Part shown: one piece after another, positions 24,276-35,855 of the stretch | Numbering within the stretch: the stretch's first letter is position 1 | Layout: each line of letters starts with the position of its first letter | Source: Mimachlamys varia | Taxonomy: Eukaryota; Mollusca; Bivalvia; Pectinida; Pectinidae | Length of the DNA: 64,000 bases | NCBI GenBank assembly: GCA_947623455.1 | Contig: OX392528.1 | Coordinates: forward strand, 51,664,322-51,728,321 | Reading direction: 5' to 3' | Made by a program: the position numbers and the translations under genes | Notes under the pieces: model-generated | The model's input: the letters and a program-made list of their open reading frames with translations, nothing else | Databases searched by the model: none | Told to the model about the DNA's origin: nothing

Positions 24276-24374
24276 TTAACTCATTCACTCTTGAAACTTT
24301 ACAGTGAACTACCTGGTATTCCAAACCTTTTGAATTAGAACTGTTTAAATGTGTCTTCTTGGGTAAATGAGTAA
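24276..24374 (-). repeat. ~90-bp hairpin element, copy 3 (inverted)
   Basis: TTAACTCATTCACTCTTGAA opens it and TGTCTTCTTGGGTAAATGAG closes it. The centre (GAACTACCTGGTATTCCAAA, then AATTAGAACTGTTTAAATG) is the reverse complement of the copy 1/2 centre with extra divergence. Confidence 0.65.
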
Positions 24375-24544
24375 TGAGTACCTTAGCTGTCCGAGTATTT
24401 TTTGAAGATTCATCGACAGAAATATCATATGTTTACATCAAAATTTCTTTTCTCGAATACCACTGATGAGAGAGATTTCTATCAGTGTTCCACTGAGGGA
24501 ATTCCAAGAAAGTGTGGATTACCGACATTACAAGTTAACATACA

Positions 24545-25440
24545 TCCTTAAAATCTTAATGTTACAGTAAGGTAGTATACATCCTTAAGTCTCCATGTCA
24601 CAGTAAGGTAGCATACATCCTAAGTCTTCATGTCACAGTCAGGTAACATACATCCTTAAGTCGTCATGTCACAGTCAGGTAACATACATCCTTAAGTCGT
24701 CATGTCACAGTCAGGTGGCATACATCCTTAAGTCTCCATGTCACAGTAAGGTAGCATACATCCTTAAGTCTCCATGTCACAGTAAGGTGGCATACATCCT
24801 TAAGTCTCCATGTCACAGTAAGGTAGCGTACATCCTTAAGTCTCCATGTCACAGTAAGGTAGCATACATCCTTAAGTCTCCATGTCACAGTAAGGTAGCA
24901 TACACCCTTAGTCTCCATGTTACAGTAAGGTAGCATACATCCTTAAGTTTCCATGTCACAGTAAGGTAGCATACATCCTAAGTCTTCATGTCACAGTAAG
25001 GTAGCATACATCCTTAAGTCTCCATGTCACAGTAAGGTGGCATACATCCTTAAGTCTCCATGTCACAGTAAGGTAGCATACATCCTTAACTCTCCATGTC
25101 ACAGTAAGGTAGCATAAATCCTAAGTCTTTATGTCACAGTAAGGTAGCATACATCCTTAGTCTCCATGTAACAGCAAGGTAGCATACATCCTTAAGTCTC
25201 CATGTCACAGTAAGGTAGCATACACCCTTAGTCTCCATGTTACAGTAAGGTAGCATACACCCTTAAGTCTCCATGTCACAGTAAGGTAGCATACATCCTT
25301 AAGTCTCCATGTCACAGTAAGGTGGCATACATCCTTAAGTCTCCACGTCACAGTAAGGTGGCATATATCCTTAAGTCTCCATGTCACAGTAAGGTAGCAT
25401 ACATTCTTAAGTCTCCACATCAAAATAAGGTAACATACTT
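24545..25440. repeat. 36-bp satellite, about 24 units
   Basis: The unit is approximately CATACATCCTTAAGTCTCCA plus TGTCACAGTAAGGTAG, with high identity between units. Occasional units lack one T (CATCCTAAG) and shift length. Open frames of 72-82 codons on both strands reflect the 12-codon period. It lies in the EHBP1 3' flank. Confidence 0.93.
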
Positions 25441-25813
25441 CAAAGATCATCAAAAAACCATCCGAAAATCATAATATCGGTAATAAATAGATTAATACTT
25501 TATGAAATACCAAAATAAAATAAGCGAGACAGGAATTTCAGAAGGATCTCATAAAATCATAGGACTCGTAACATGAACTTCAATACTAAATAAAAAAAAA
25601 TCCCAAATTTAACATTTTTCTGTATGAAAACCAGAAAAAGGAATGCCCATTATTGCTTGTACAATTGCAACATTCTGAAATGCGCATATATAGAGACAAG
25701 TGGAATTGAATAAAATTCAAAAAGGTAGGTAAAATTTCACATGTACTTACATAGGAGGTCATTTACCTGAATACAGTACCTACATCCCCCTGGTGAGAAT
25801 TTAGCCTGTGCTG

Positions 25814-25831
25814 CCCCCCCCCCCCCCCCCC
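25814..25831. repeat. Poly-C run (18)
   Basis: Uninterrupted C run between the 36-bp satellite and the SINE at 25975. Confidence 0.95.
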
Positions 25832-25974
25832 AATCCCCCTACTGCGATACCAGCTAGAGCCTATACATAGTCACCCTCACACCTGATCATAAACACATAC
25901 AACATGCATCTCGCTTACTGGGCATTACCTTTCATTTTTGCACTGATTAATAAGTCATATGTATACCTGGTCAG

Positions 25975-26230
25975 TTTACATGGGTGGTCGGTCGGTACAT
26001 ACGGATATTTCACTTGCCTTTCACCAAGGTGTTCAGAGTTTGATTCCCCAACCAGACATGAAAAGGTATAGGGTCAACTGTCCGACCATGTGGTTTTTCT
26101 ACAGGTACTCCGGTTTCCTCCCACAATAAGACCCCCTCGTGCGCTAGCATCCGGGCCTATAAGAGTGATTGATATAAGTTAGATAACTTGTTTCATAATT
26201 GTTGTAAAATAAATAAAGTTTATATTATAT
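25975..26230 (+). mobile_element. tRNA-derived SINE, near full length
   Basis: The head (about 25978-26055) looks like a decayed tRNA: a box A-like GGTGGTCGGTCGG and a box B-like GAGTTTGATTCCCC. The body contains GGTACTCCGGTTTCCTCCCA, CAATAAGACCCCCTCGTGCG and, near the 3' end, TTGTAAAATAAATAAAGTTT. The same body and tail recur at about 3640-3785. Polymerase III-promoted, non-coding. The body motif is one I associate with widespread mollusc SINEs, but I do not assign a named family. Confidence 0.75.
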
Positions 26231-27002
26231 TCATTTACGTACCCATTAATTAACATTACCACATATAGCTAAGATTTCTGACCTTACAGACTGTAATTTT
26301 TTTTTTTTTAAAAACAAAATTTTTTTTCATATCATATATTTTTGTATTCATATATAAATGTTGTTGTTTGTGTATCACAAATGATTTGGCTATAATGACG
26401 CGGAGAACAGCAACATGTTGGCTATCTCCTGAAAAGCTGTAAAAATTCACTGATAAATCATGTAGGCCTTCCCCAAAGTGTTGTTATTCCCCTTGACAGG
26501 CCAGAATGGTGGATACAAGATAGATTTCTGAAGTGTTTTTGAGATGATTTGGTGATCATGCCATGTGACAAGCGAATGACGTTATTCCCATTATGACATC
26601 ATAATTACATGGTGAAAATTTGTTTCAAAAACACTTCCCAATGTAGTCATTATACGGCAAACAAGGGAGATAACACATTTTCGATAGGCCTATTAAAGTG
26701 ACACAATTACAGGTCATATAAAAAACAATTAATTCTATTTTGCTACACAGAAAAGACTTCAATTCTCAGCAACAGTTCCTATGCTAGTTACAAATTGTAT
26801 AGAACTCAGGGATTTGTACCGAAAATAAAAATAAATCTATAAAATGACCTTCCCGAATTACATCAAACTTGTTCTAACCCCTTCGAAATGCATCTGATTT
26901 AGGTTGTATATAGAGAAAAACCTCAATATAATGCCCCTTCTTGAATTTCTCTTGTATGCATATCGCTAGTATATCTCAATGTACCCAGTACTCCTTCTTT
27001 AT
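26231..27002. other. No gene recognised
   Basis: AT-rich sequence after the SINE. It contains AAGGGAGATAAC (about 26663), a word I associate with mollusc DNA, also found near 29520. Confidence 0.45.
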
Positions 27003-27485
27003 ATAGTGGACTCCATTTAATATCACCCCTGTTTATATCACATTCCTCTTTATATCATGTTTTTCCCAAGCACCATTTTTCTCTCTATATAATCTATGCA
27101 ATTTTATTTGGTTAATATCATGTATTTTGAGGTTAATTCCTCTTAATATCATGTTTTTTTAACCAATCACATAAAATAGCCAGAAAATGATGTCATTTCC
27201 ATTGATTTCAGATACAATTTGTACAAAATGTTACATAGAAAATATAAAATAACCCCAAAAATGATTTTTAATTGAAATAAAGTTATCTATACAGTATATT
27301 GAAACATCTTCATATGTACATTGAACAGCTTACTTTTGGTTATGGAGATTGGAAATGCACTAGAATTAGTGGAAAAACATGTTTCTCTTAATGTAACATT
27401 CCTGTTAATATCATGTTTTTGTCAGACAAATGCAACATGATATAAAGAGGAATGCACTGTTATAACACTTCCTTTACAGTGCCAA
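27003..27485. mobile_element. Degenerate inverted-repeat element with TATATCATG sub-repeats
   Basis: Near the left, CACATTCCTCTTTATATCAT is repeated in inverse near the right as ATGATATAAAGAGGAATGCA. Shorter echoes (TTAATATCAT, TTATATCACA) lie within each end. The outer edges (ATAGTGGACTCCATTTAATA on the left; TTATAACACTTCCTTTACAG on the right) look like diverged halves of a TIR of the GTGGA-CTC...TTAATA style seen in pogo/Tigger-like elements. Boundaries are approximate and no transposase is seen. Confidence 0.4.
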
Positions 27486-27708
27486 TATAACATGTGTAGT
27501 CTTCAAATGGTGACAGCTTCACAAGATTTTACTATACACTGTAATATCTTGTAGATTAGGTTGTACAATCTGTGATGTATCCCATTCAAATTAATGATCA
27601 TTCCTTCTGATATACAATATAATTCCTTGTGTACTCGATTGCTTCACATATAGCTTATTGCCAGTCTAACTGATAGGCGAAACCACTTATAAACCTGTGT
27701 AACACAAT

Positions 27709-27799
27709 TTAACTAATTCACCCCTGAAGAGGCATTTGAACTCTTCCTATTCAAAGGTTGGAATTGTTCATTATGAAATTTCAGGGGTAAAAGAGTTAA
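27709..27799 (+). repeat. ~90-bp hairpin element, copy 4
   Basis: It reads TTAACTAATTCACCCCTGAA, then TTTGAACTCTTCC, TCAAAGGTTGGAATTGTTCA and AATTTCAGGGGTAAAAGAGT followed by TAA. It is very close to copy 2. Confidence 0.85.
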
Positions 27800-28100
27800 C
27801 AACTAATTTGATTGGTAGACATTTAAAATGTGTTAAAGAATGCGATTTTCAGACATAAATACGGTACCATCAATATTGAAGTTGTATCATCCCCAAATAA
27901 AAACTTTCAAATATTAGCGAATAAAACCTACAGGCATTAGATTTTGCCAAATATAATACACACACAAAAATATTCAGAATTTGAATGATTCATAAAATAT
28001 TAATTAAGCAACCCATAATATACCCTAGAAAATCAAATTTATGGGTCCTACTTTTGAACAATATATATTTACATCATAACAATGAGATTTACCTCTTTTA

Positions 28101-28190
28101 TACCCATTCACCCCTGAAATGTCACAATGAGCTATTCAATCTTTTGTGTTGGAAGAGTTCAATAAGTTTTTTCAGGGATGAATGAGTTTA
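28101..28190 (-). repeat. ~90-bp hairpin element, copy 5 (inverted)
   Basis: Left arm CCATTCACCCCTGAAATGTC, right arm TTTTCAGGGATGAATGAGTT. The centre GAGCTATTCAATCTTTTGTG then TTGGAAGAGTTCAAT is in the reverse orientation relative to copies 1, 2 and 4. Confidence 0.7.
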
Positions 28191-30139
28191 ACTAAGTCTC
28201 CATACAGTAGTTAACAAACAGATTGTATAAGCTACCTTAACCACATTGTAACAAAAATCTTATACCAATGTAAAGTCATGAGAAATTATTATTGAAAATT
28301 TGACAAAATATATTTCTGAAACAATAACAATTTGGAATGACAATTCACAACCGTTACTTTTCAAAAGATGCCAAATTTCTTAAAAGTTGCATTGAAGCAA
28401 AATCCAAGTTGCCAATCATTTTTAATACTAAAATTAAGATTTTTTTTTTCTGTGACTAAAAAAAAGGCAAACAATTATTCCTACAGAGATAAAATTCTTG
28501 TAAATGAAAATAAAACTGAATATGTCAGCTTGAAAAAACTAAGTTTGTAATTCTTCAAAAATAAATTGATAGAAATATAAATATATATATAAGCAAATCT
28601 AATTAATATTCAATTATACATCAGAAAATGTATTTTTCATTTTAGAAATTTTACAAATCTTCTACAACGCAAATTAACATTGGTAATTAAAGCAAAATGA
28701 AAATAATACTGATATAATCATAATAACATATTATTTACTGCAAATTTTAAAACAATCTGTGTACATATTTAAGCTCTAACATTTTAAGACATACCCCAGG
28801 GTAAATCTTATTCTTCTTTCAGGAAGTTCTTGGAAGTACAAATTTTTGCGTAGACGCAAGATATTTTGAGTATAATATTATAATCTAAGGAGGGTATTTA
28901 GATACAAGCATAGACAAATATACTAAAATGAAAGTTTTACAATCACCCTGGAAAGACTTTTTTCAATCTCCTGACCATCTAGCAAATTTTTATGTACTGT
29001 TAATGTACATATTTTCACAGTAATCTTATTTTAGCACTACTAAATGTACTGCGCTAGAATAAGAATTGTGCTAAATGAAGATTTTACAATTTTATACGCA
29101 TATACTGCTGATATAACAATTACCGGGATCATGGATGCACAAATTTTATAGTTGCGCTAATTAATATTCCAAAAACTGACAATGCACTAAGTAGTACCTT
29201 TACAGTAATTCTGAACACTTTTACTGATACACCACACTGACACTCTAAAAAAAGTCAGATCACTGATATCACAAAGCCAAAGGTCATCAACCTTAACATG
29301 TTCAAGGCTTAAGGCCTTCAATCTGTGTGTTTCTGATTGTAATACTCTTTCAACATTTCCAGAGTGTTCTTATAATTTATTAATATCATCATAAAGCACT
29401 AAAACATATTTGGCTTACTTGACATATTTTTCTGATTTATTTCCAGAACATTACTTTTATTTTAGCCTTTTATGACTTTTAACTTGTCCCATAAATGTCA
29501 TTCAGGGGAGCTAATTAGGGGGAGATAACTATGTGGATAAATGAAAATATGACGATCACAACACAGAATAGTGAGGGCGCATTAATTTCCAGTCACCTTC
29601 GTTTCAAGTTACAAATGTTAAATTTTCACGCTCCATGTATTTTTTATTTCGTTTTTCCCTTGATCATATTATAACTTTATAGTTTTGGCCACAGATGTTT
29701 ATAAGACATTGCTGGGTAAGACAACTTTTATTTCCCAACTTAACTGGTAACAGTTATTTCTCTAATGCTGACTATGTGTCAGATTATTTTTTGAATTTGT
29801 TCTTTATCTCTTTATATTTGGGATGAAACATAAAAGAGAAGACAGTTATTTTAAAAGTATGTATCCAGGACCAAAATTGTTATGGAGAGGTTAAATGACT
29901 CGACTTCTGTTTGATTCAACTGCCTGTATATATTAAACACATTTCAGGTTTGTCTTTAAACATAGGTTAAACTGATCACCATTATTCATCAGACCCTGCC
30001 ATATTCTGCTTATATCTTATTTTCTTTTATTTTTCATCCTCATTTTTCACATTTGTATCTTATTTTCTTTTATTTTCCATCCTCATTTTTCACATTTCTG
30101 TGTTTAAATTCCTGCTTCAAAATGAGGTGTCGCATACTA
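28191..30139. other. AT-rich 3' flank of EHBP1, no feature resolved
   Basis: No exon or repeat is supported. Several TTTATT words are candidate poly(A) signals for the minus-strand gene. Confidence 0.5.
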
Positions 30140-31172
30140 AAATTGAACAAAACCAATGATCCTTTTTGGGTGGTGTAACATTTTGAATAGTATTGCGCCC
30201 CTTTTTGCTGAATTGGTTCCATATTCTGATCTCAACAGCTCAATTTTCTGTTAAGATCTTGCAACAGTCAGAGATCTAGCATTGTCCCATATCCTGATTC
30301 CTGAGTTGGTTCATCATTTTTTTAAAATTCAGCTCAGACTAACTTGCTGTTTAGAATTTTGCTACATTTTGAAAATCTTACTTCCTCTTAACTTGGCGCC
30401 ACATATGGGAAAATCTTACTTCCTCTTTAGGTGGCACCACATACTGAAAAATCTTAATTCCTCTTAAGGTGGCCCCACATATGGGAAAAATCTTACTTCC
30501 ACTTAAGATAGCACCACATATAGGAAAATCTTACTTCCTCTTAAGGTGGCACCAGATACTGAAAAATCGTACTTCCTTGTAAGGTGGTGCCACATTCTAC
30601 ATAATCATCCTGATCCACCTTTGTTAAGTGGCCTCACATTTCTGATTACTATAATCCACCGCCTTTTCATACGGTGGCACATTTCTTTGATTAGCAGTGC
30701 CTTCCTTCTTGGGTACTCGGTGCCACATTCATATATCCACCTATGTATATGGTGGCCTCCAATTTCTGATAAACTACTACAATCCAGCATTGGCTCCCTT
30801 CTTGGTTAGACGATGCCACATTTGGCCGACTTTCCTATCAATCAAGGTGATGCCACATTTGGCCGACTTTCCTATCAATCAAGGCGATGCCACATTTGGC
30901 TGTCTTTCCTATCAACCAAGGCGATGCCACATTGTGGCTTTCTTCCTGTATCAGGCAGTGCTTCATATTGCCTCCCTTCCTATAGCAAGATGGTGCCACA
31001 CTTTGTCTAACTTGCTGTCTGTGGATGCCACATTTGAAGCGCTTCCTCAACCTGCAAAGGGAATTCCACATCTGGATGGATTCCGCATTTCAAATTTGGG
31101 ATTAATTCCACATCTTATCAAGATGGTGCCAGGTTTAACTGATCACAGCGTGGCTTGTCAAGGTGGATCCCT
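30140..31172. repeat. Degenerate ~40-45-bp tandem repeats abutting the EHBP1 stop codon
   Basis: A GGTGG(T)GCCACAT block recurs throughout. In 30360-30600 it alternates with GAAAAATCTTACTTCCTCTT; in 30800-30960 units of about 39 bp (GATGCCACATTTGGCCGACT, then TTCCTATCAATCAAGG) are nearly identical. Similarity decays outwards but is still visible at 31120-31170, next to the stop. It occupies the start of the 3' UTR. Confidence 0.75.
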
Positions 31173-31173
31173 T

Positions 31174-31258
31174 CTACTGAACAACGCATTGTTTGTCTTG
31201 TTGGTGCAGAAATTTTCCTTCAGACACCACCTGGTCCAATTTCTCCTCATCTTCAATC
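31174..31258 (-). CDS. EHBP1: EHBP1 terminal exon: acidic tail and CaaX box CVVQ, stop TAG
   Basis: After a TTTACAG acceptor the exon reads (A)IEDEEKLDQVVSEGKFLHQQ then DKQCVVQ and TAG. Vertebrate EHBP1 also ends with a short acidic/charged tail followed by a CaaX box (CVLQ). In CaaX boxes the Cys is prenylated, and Gln at the last position favours farnesyl transfer; this anchors the protein to endosomal or tubular membranes. Family length and position agree: the tail after the bMERB helices is about 30 residues in both. The stop codon occupies 31174-31176. The 3' UTR begins directly in a degenerate tandem repeat. The plus-strand open frame of about 200 codons that crosses this exon is antisense and repeat-driven and is not a gene. 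Confidence 0.93.
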
Positions 31259-33817
31259 CTGTAAACAAAATAATGACAATGTTCAGATTTTATCACAAAA
31301 TATTATGATACAATAAAATTACCCCAGTTTCTAAAGACATCTCTCTTCAAGTCAATCATGACGGGGAAAAAACGGAAAAGAAATATATTTCTGAAATCGA
31401 CAAATACAATCAATTTTGCAGCATCAGGAAGATAGAATAGCAAGCAAAATTAATAAAAGTTGTCCCAACAATTTGAAAACAATTAATCTAAACAATTTCA
31501 TTCTTCTACAAGTAAATTCTCACCTGGTTTTACCTGCTTGCCTAATTATACCTACCACAGACAGCAAACACCTGGATTTTTACCTGAGGTATATGCTGTG
31601 CCAGGTATATATCCTAAAATGTTTGTAGACCCCAGTTAACAATGTGCTCGCACGTTGAATATCCAAGTTGGCCGGCTCCATAGTAAACTTAAGCCATTAT
31701 ATACAGAGGAATATTTAATGAGGATGTTTTGTAGGTAGAATCAGCTTCTTAGCTGTGTAAGTAACTTGTCGGCAGGGTTAGTAATAGCATTAGGGCAATC
31801 CGTTTGTAGAATTTTAAAGCTGTTTTGTAAATATTGCATGTACCTAGTATCAGAACTATACTGGAAATAGACATAGCAAGAACCAATGGATTTTTTTTTT
31901 GAAAAAAAAAAAATTAAATATCTTAAAATGATATGATATCATTATGATATGATATGATTTTAACAACATTGGCCAATGCAATGGTGCTATTGTCTGGTGG
32001 TGTGTTTTATTTTCAGGCTGTTTGTGTTGGTTGTATTTTCTGATGTTCCTTGTACATTTGAATGTACTCAACTTCGACTTTGAATTACAACATTGGATGT
32101 CTCTTTATTCACTATTACAGTCGCTATTGATTTGAATGGAATCAATCGAAACTTAAAAATACACAAACTGTATTGGAAATGAGAAGGAATCTCTAATACC
32201 AAAGCTAATTTGACAAAGGCAGAGAGAAAATCATTTGATGTTACATTTCTTCACCACTGGATTCATTTAACTACATGTAATAACATGGACATGTTAAATA
32301 TGTGGAAAGCGAAAGTATAAGAATTGGGCTAATTTGACAACAACAGCAGGAGATAAATTGGCAATAATGTGTATGACCAGATGTGACAGGGTTACGATCC
32401 AGTGTCACTGTTCGGTGAGCCATACACACACAAATAGGGCCGATGCCTGCCTGCCTCTGTACCCTCATTCACAGGTAATGAAGCGAAACTCAACACCAAC
32501 CCAGTCAGTTTAAAAGTCTAGAAATGTTAAGACAACTAGTGAAATACATGGGCGCGGAAATAACGAGAGAACGAGTGATCTTTCAGCTGTAGCTTGGGCA
32601 ACGTTAAACATTACCTGTTCAGGGCTTAAGGTAGAAAGAGAGAGTCGACTCATTAATTCCACCCGACCGAACGACATATCTCTTGATTCTGAGGCTGCGG
32701 ACAAGTTAATGGGCGAATAAAAAGATGCGCAGAAAATTGCTTAGTAACTGGTGAAACCATCGGGTTGTCGTTTCAGACGAATGAGTTTGAATGGATGCCC
32801 AACATGAAGAAATTATCTGTTCATCACCAAACCATTACGCCTGTGCCAATACGCATTCAGATGTACTCACACAGGGGAAAACAGAAAGCCATTTACATTA
32901 TCAAATATGGAAACATCACTCTGATATAGACGGCCAATTTGATGACTTCATCTAAAGACCATTAGCATACTTATTACCTGAATGTTGTGCAAATAAATAC
33001 GTTATTGATGCCGAGAGGTCATTTGGCATGCCCCGACCGTCTATAACAGGTATAATGTACTGGTGGAAGAAAAGGTGGCACCACTTCAAAGTAGCATCAA
33101 GAACGTTGGACAAAAAGCTGCAGATTAGATGCCGTGATTCAAGTTCTAATTCACATTATTTTTCCTTTCTTCAGCGTACAGGTTTTCTGTTTGTATTCTC
33201 TGAACTCCAGACCAAACAAAACACCTACAGTTGTTCATCTGATTTATCAAGCTATTTTGGTTCAATGGAATGTAAAACATTTTCTAAGAAGAGAAAAATA
33301 TTTTTTTTTGTATATTTTTTAAGAAAGTTAAAAATATCTGAATTTTCAGCCCCTATAATGCATTAAGGATAGTGATACCTTTGTCTTACAATCGGATTTT
33401 TAGTTTGTTTTTCTAGATAAATTGTAAAAACAAATGATCTAAATATAAAAAAAAATAAAAAATTAATGAAAAATAAATAAAAATAAAAAACATACCCATT
33501 TGACCTCATTAATCATTGTTATATAGAGTACATTGCACATTTTCAGTAGATGATACATTTACACTTTCAGTTTCATCAATATAATTATCTCTCCTTGTTA
33601 AAATTTTTTATGGATATGTAAAATAACTTTTTTAGACACTATAATATTACACAGGAAATACTGTTCACTAATAATTTAACACTGGAGAGTTCTCCTAACT
33701 TTGACACAAACATTACTTAAGTTTCATCAAGATACTACTTTTTCAGGTACATAGTTATGATATTTTCCCCAAACTAATTTTTTAAAGATTGCTTAAAACA
33801 GTTTTTATCAGTACACT
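31259..33817 (-). other. EHBP1 last intron, left part
   Basis: Begins at the terminal-exon acceptor (read on the minus strand). No further exon: the reading frame joins directly to 37357. Two CpG-bearing patches (32380-32700 and 32750-33130) are non-repetitive. Confidence 0.8.
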
Positions 33818-34209
33818 TAAAGGTCCAATATACGTAACTTTTGGCAAACATGAAGCGAAAAACAAGCCTAATAACTTATTAGTATATATTTACTGGGTAG
33901 TTAAGATTAACTGATATCAGCAATATTCAGGATGAATTCTTACGCGGTAACCAGGTACGGCAGCAGTTGAAACTCGGTATTTGTAAACATGCGTCCATTT
34001 TGAACTGTCTCTAACTTCAGCTTGTTGTTGAAGTGGGCCCCACCTGACTTATTTTCAATTCTTTGGATTTTTCTGTCAAGATTTTTCTGTTAGTTATGGT
34101 CAGGTTTGCTTCGTTTTAGGCTTATTTTTGCATGGTTATTAACTGGGTTGTTTTTTGGAATTTTTTAGAATCATGAAAAATTTCTTGAAGTTACGTATAT
34201 TGAGCCCTA
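33818..34209 (-). mobile_element. TIR element family 1, copy B (inverted relative to copy A)
   Basis: It starts TAAAGGTCCAATATACGTAA and ends TTACGTATATTGAGCCCTA, matching the termini of 1128-1491 with a few substitutions. The body matches copy A in reverse complement: GTTAAGATTAACTGATATCA, then GCAGCAGTTGAAACT, CTTGTTGTTGAAGTGGGCCC, ATTTTCAATTCTTTGG and GCTTCGTTTTAGGCTTATTT. It sits in the last EHBP1 intron. The right terminus is more decayed than the left, suggesting an old insertion. No protein is encoded. Confidence 0.85.
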
Positions 34210-35289
34210 ATTTAACCTTATTTCTTCTCTTCTTTTTTTTTTCTCTAAATTTTTGTCACAATTTTGCTATAAAAGCACTTTTTTTTAAGCCAAAGCTACT
34301 TCAATTAAATTTTCCTTTGAAACTCATTCAATCACTTAATTCATCAATATGAAAGTTGAGGAACAGAAAAGCTTTCTACTCCCGGCTGACATATGTCCTG
34401 TACTGTCACGATTTACAAAATCAAAACCTGATTGTACTTTATATTAATTTATAGCGTTCAACTGAATTCCTAGCAGTACATGTACTGTACTTTCTAAAGA
34501 GTACAAAACACCCCCCAAAAGTCCAGCACCAAATTAAAAACTAAATTTCTAATTGGCAATTTACATTTTAATAACCCCAATTATGTGTATTTTGATGAAC
34601 ATGCGAATTTGTTTTAAAAATCTCGAATACAAATCTTTTAGTCGATAAGGGGTGAAAATAACACCAACAGATAAAGGAACACTTTTAAAAAGCGTAAATG
34701 GGCTCATAGAGGCATTATGTTCTGTTTTTCTTTTTCATGTGATGATGATTTCAGACGTGAATTAACATGATTTGGAACTGTCATCTACAATAGAAGGTAA
34801 TGTTAATTATATTGTCGTTGGGCCTGTCTTGAAGGCACAAGTTAAGTCCCTTGTGGCTTGAAGCAGGCCTGTTAAAACGGAGCCTGCCCTGATCGTGTGT
34901 GACAGCTCTACGCAGTGTTACTGGGTACCTAGCTATGGTTCTAAGAAGATTACATATTTAATTAGCCTCCCTTGAAAGGACAATAGAAGATTAGGCATTA
35001 AGCCTAAAAAAGGATTAAACATCAGAAAATTTACTGTTACTAGAAATCTAGGCTTAAATTTCATCATAAACTACACAATCTTGTATTCATTTATTTTCAG
35101 TTAAAATAATAAACTTTAAGATTTTATTTCCTCCGTTGTGTTAGGAGATTAAACAAATGTAATAAACAAATTCAACAAAATGATTTTCTCTTTACAAGAA
35201 TAAATCTTCTGTATTTGCTCTCCTTGTGGGGAATTGCGACATGAAATGCTGGCATTAAATATTTGTATTTGGTCGTATAACATTGATTC
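34210..35289 (-). other. EHBP1 last intron, middle part
   Basis: AT-rich, with a GC-richer, non-repetitive patch at about 34810-34950. Nothing else resolved. Confidence 0.7.
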
Positions 35290-35480
35290 CAAGTGTTGTA
35301 TGCTTGTTGTACAACACTGACATCTTGTGTTTTATGTTTGTTGTTCAACACTTGTGGACATTGATAGACATTAATATATGTCTGGTATTGTATGCATGTT
35401 GTACAACATTTATATATGTCTACAGTGTTGAATGTTTGTTGTACAACATTTATAAATGTCTAGTTGTTTTTTGTCATTTA
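35290..35480. repeat. Four units with a TGTTGTACAACA palindrome
   Basis: TGTTGTACAACA (or TGTTGTTCAACA) occurs four times at about 45-60-bp spacing. Partly shared text surrounds it, such as CATTTATATATGTCTA and CATTTATAAATGTCTA. Confidence 0.7.
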
Positions 35481-35514
35481 TATGCATAACAACCCGCTCA
35501 GTTACATTATACTG

Positions 35515-35855
35515 AGCCTCGACAAATGCCCAACTCTAAAGCCCCGACAAATGCCCAACACTATAGCCTCAACAAATGCCCAACTCTAAAGCCTCAACAA
35601 ATGCCCAACACTAAAGCCTCAACAAATGCCAAACACTAAAGCCCCGACAAATGCCCAACACTAAAGCCTCAACAAATGCCCAACACTATAGCTTCAACAA
35701 ATGCCCAACTCTAAAGCCTCAACAAATGCCCAACACTAAAGCCTCAACAAATGCCCAACACTATAGTCTCGATGAATGCCCAACTCTAATGCCTCGACAA
35801 ATGCCCAACACTAAAGCCTCGACAAATGCCCAATACTAAAGCCTTGTCGAACATT
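35515..35855. repeat. 25-bp tandem array, about 13 units
   Basis: CCTCAACAAATGCCCAACAC plus TAAAG repeats with few changes (CGACAAATG, ACTATAG, ACTCTAAAG). Last EHBP1 intron, non-coding. Confidence 0.9.

Larger units (their letters stand above)
20690..31173 (-). other. Sequence downstream of the EHBP1 stop: 3' UTR of unknown length
   Basis: The 3' UTR starts at 31173 and runs leftward. Many TTTATT words (AATAAA on the minus strand) occur, for example near 29728, 29647 and 30030, so the poly(A) site cannot be fixed by eye. By inspection this stretch has fewer CpGs than 1-20690, with a small exception at about 23400-23800. That would fit transcribed, germline-methylated DNA reaching as far as about 20690. 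It contains a 36-bp satellite, five ~90-bp hairpin elements, an inverted-repeat element at 27.0-27.5 kb and one SINE. The true UTR may be far shorter. Confidence 0.3.

Noticed and set aside
24545..25440. CRISPR-like array of 36-bp direct repeats
   Set aside because: Units are contiguous with no unique spacers, and the sequence is animal DNA with introns; it is a satellite.
26663..29531. GGGAGATAAC words (about 26666 and 29522) as a functional element
   Set aside because: Only two short matches; I use them only as weak support for a mollusc host.
30697..31308. 203-codon plus-strand frame across the EHBP1 terminal exon
   Set aside because: Antisense to a well-supported exon and driven by the adjacent degenerate repeats.
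32920..33050. Short inverted ends CTGATATAGACGG / CCGTCTATAACAG as a TIR element
   Set aside because: Only 13 bp with a mismatch and no pairing inside; expected by chance at this spacing in 64 kb.
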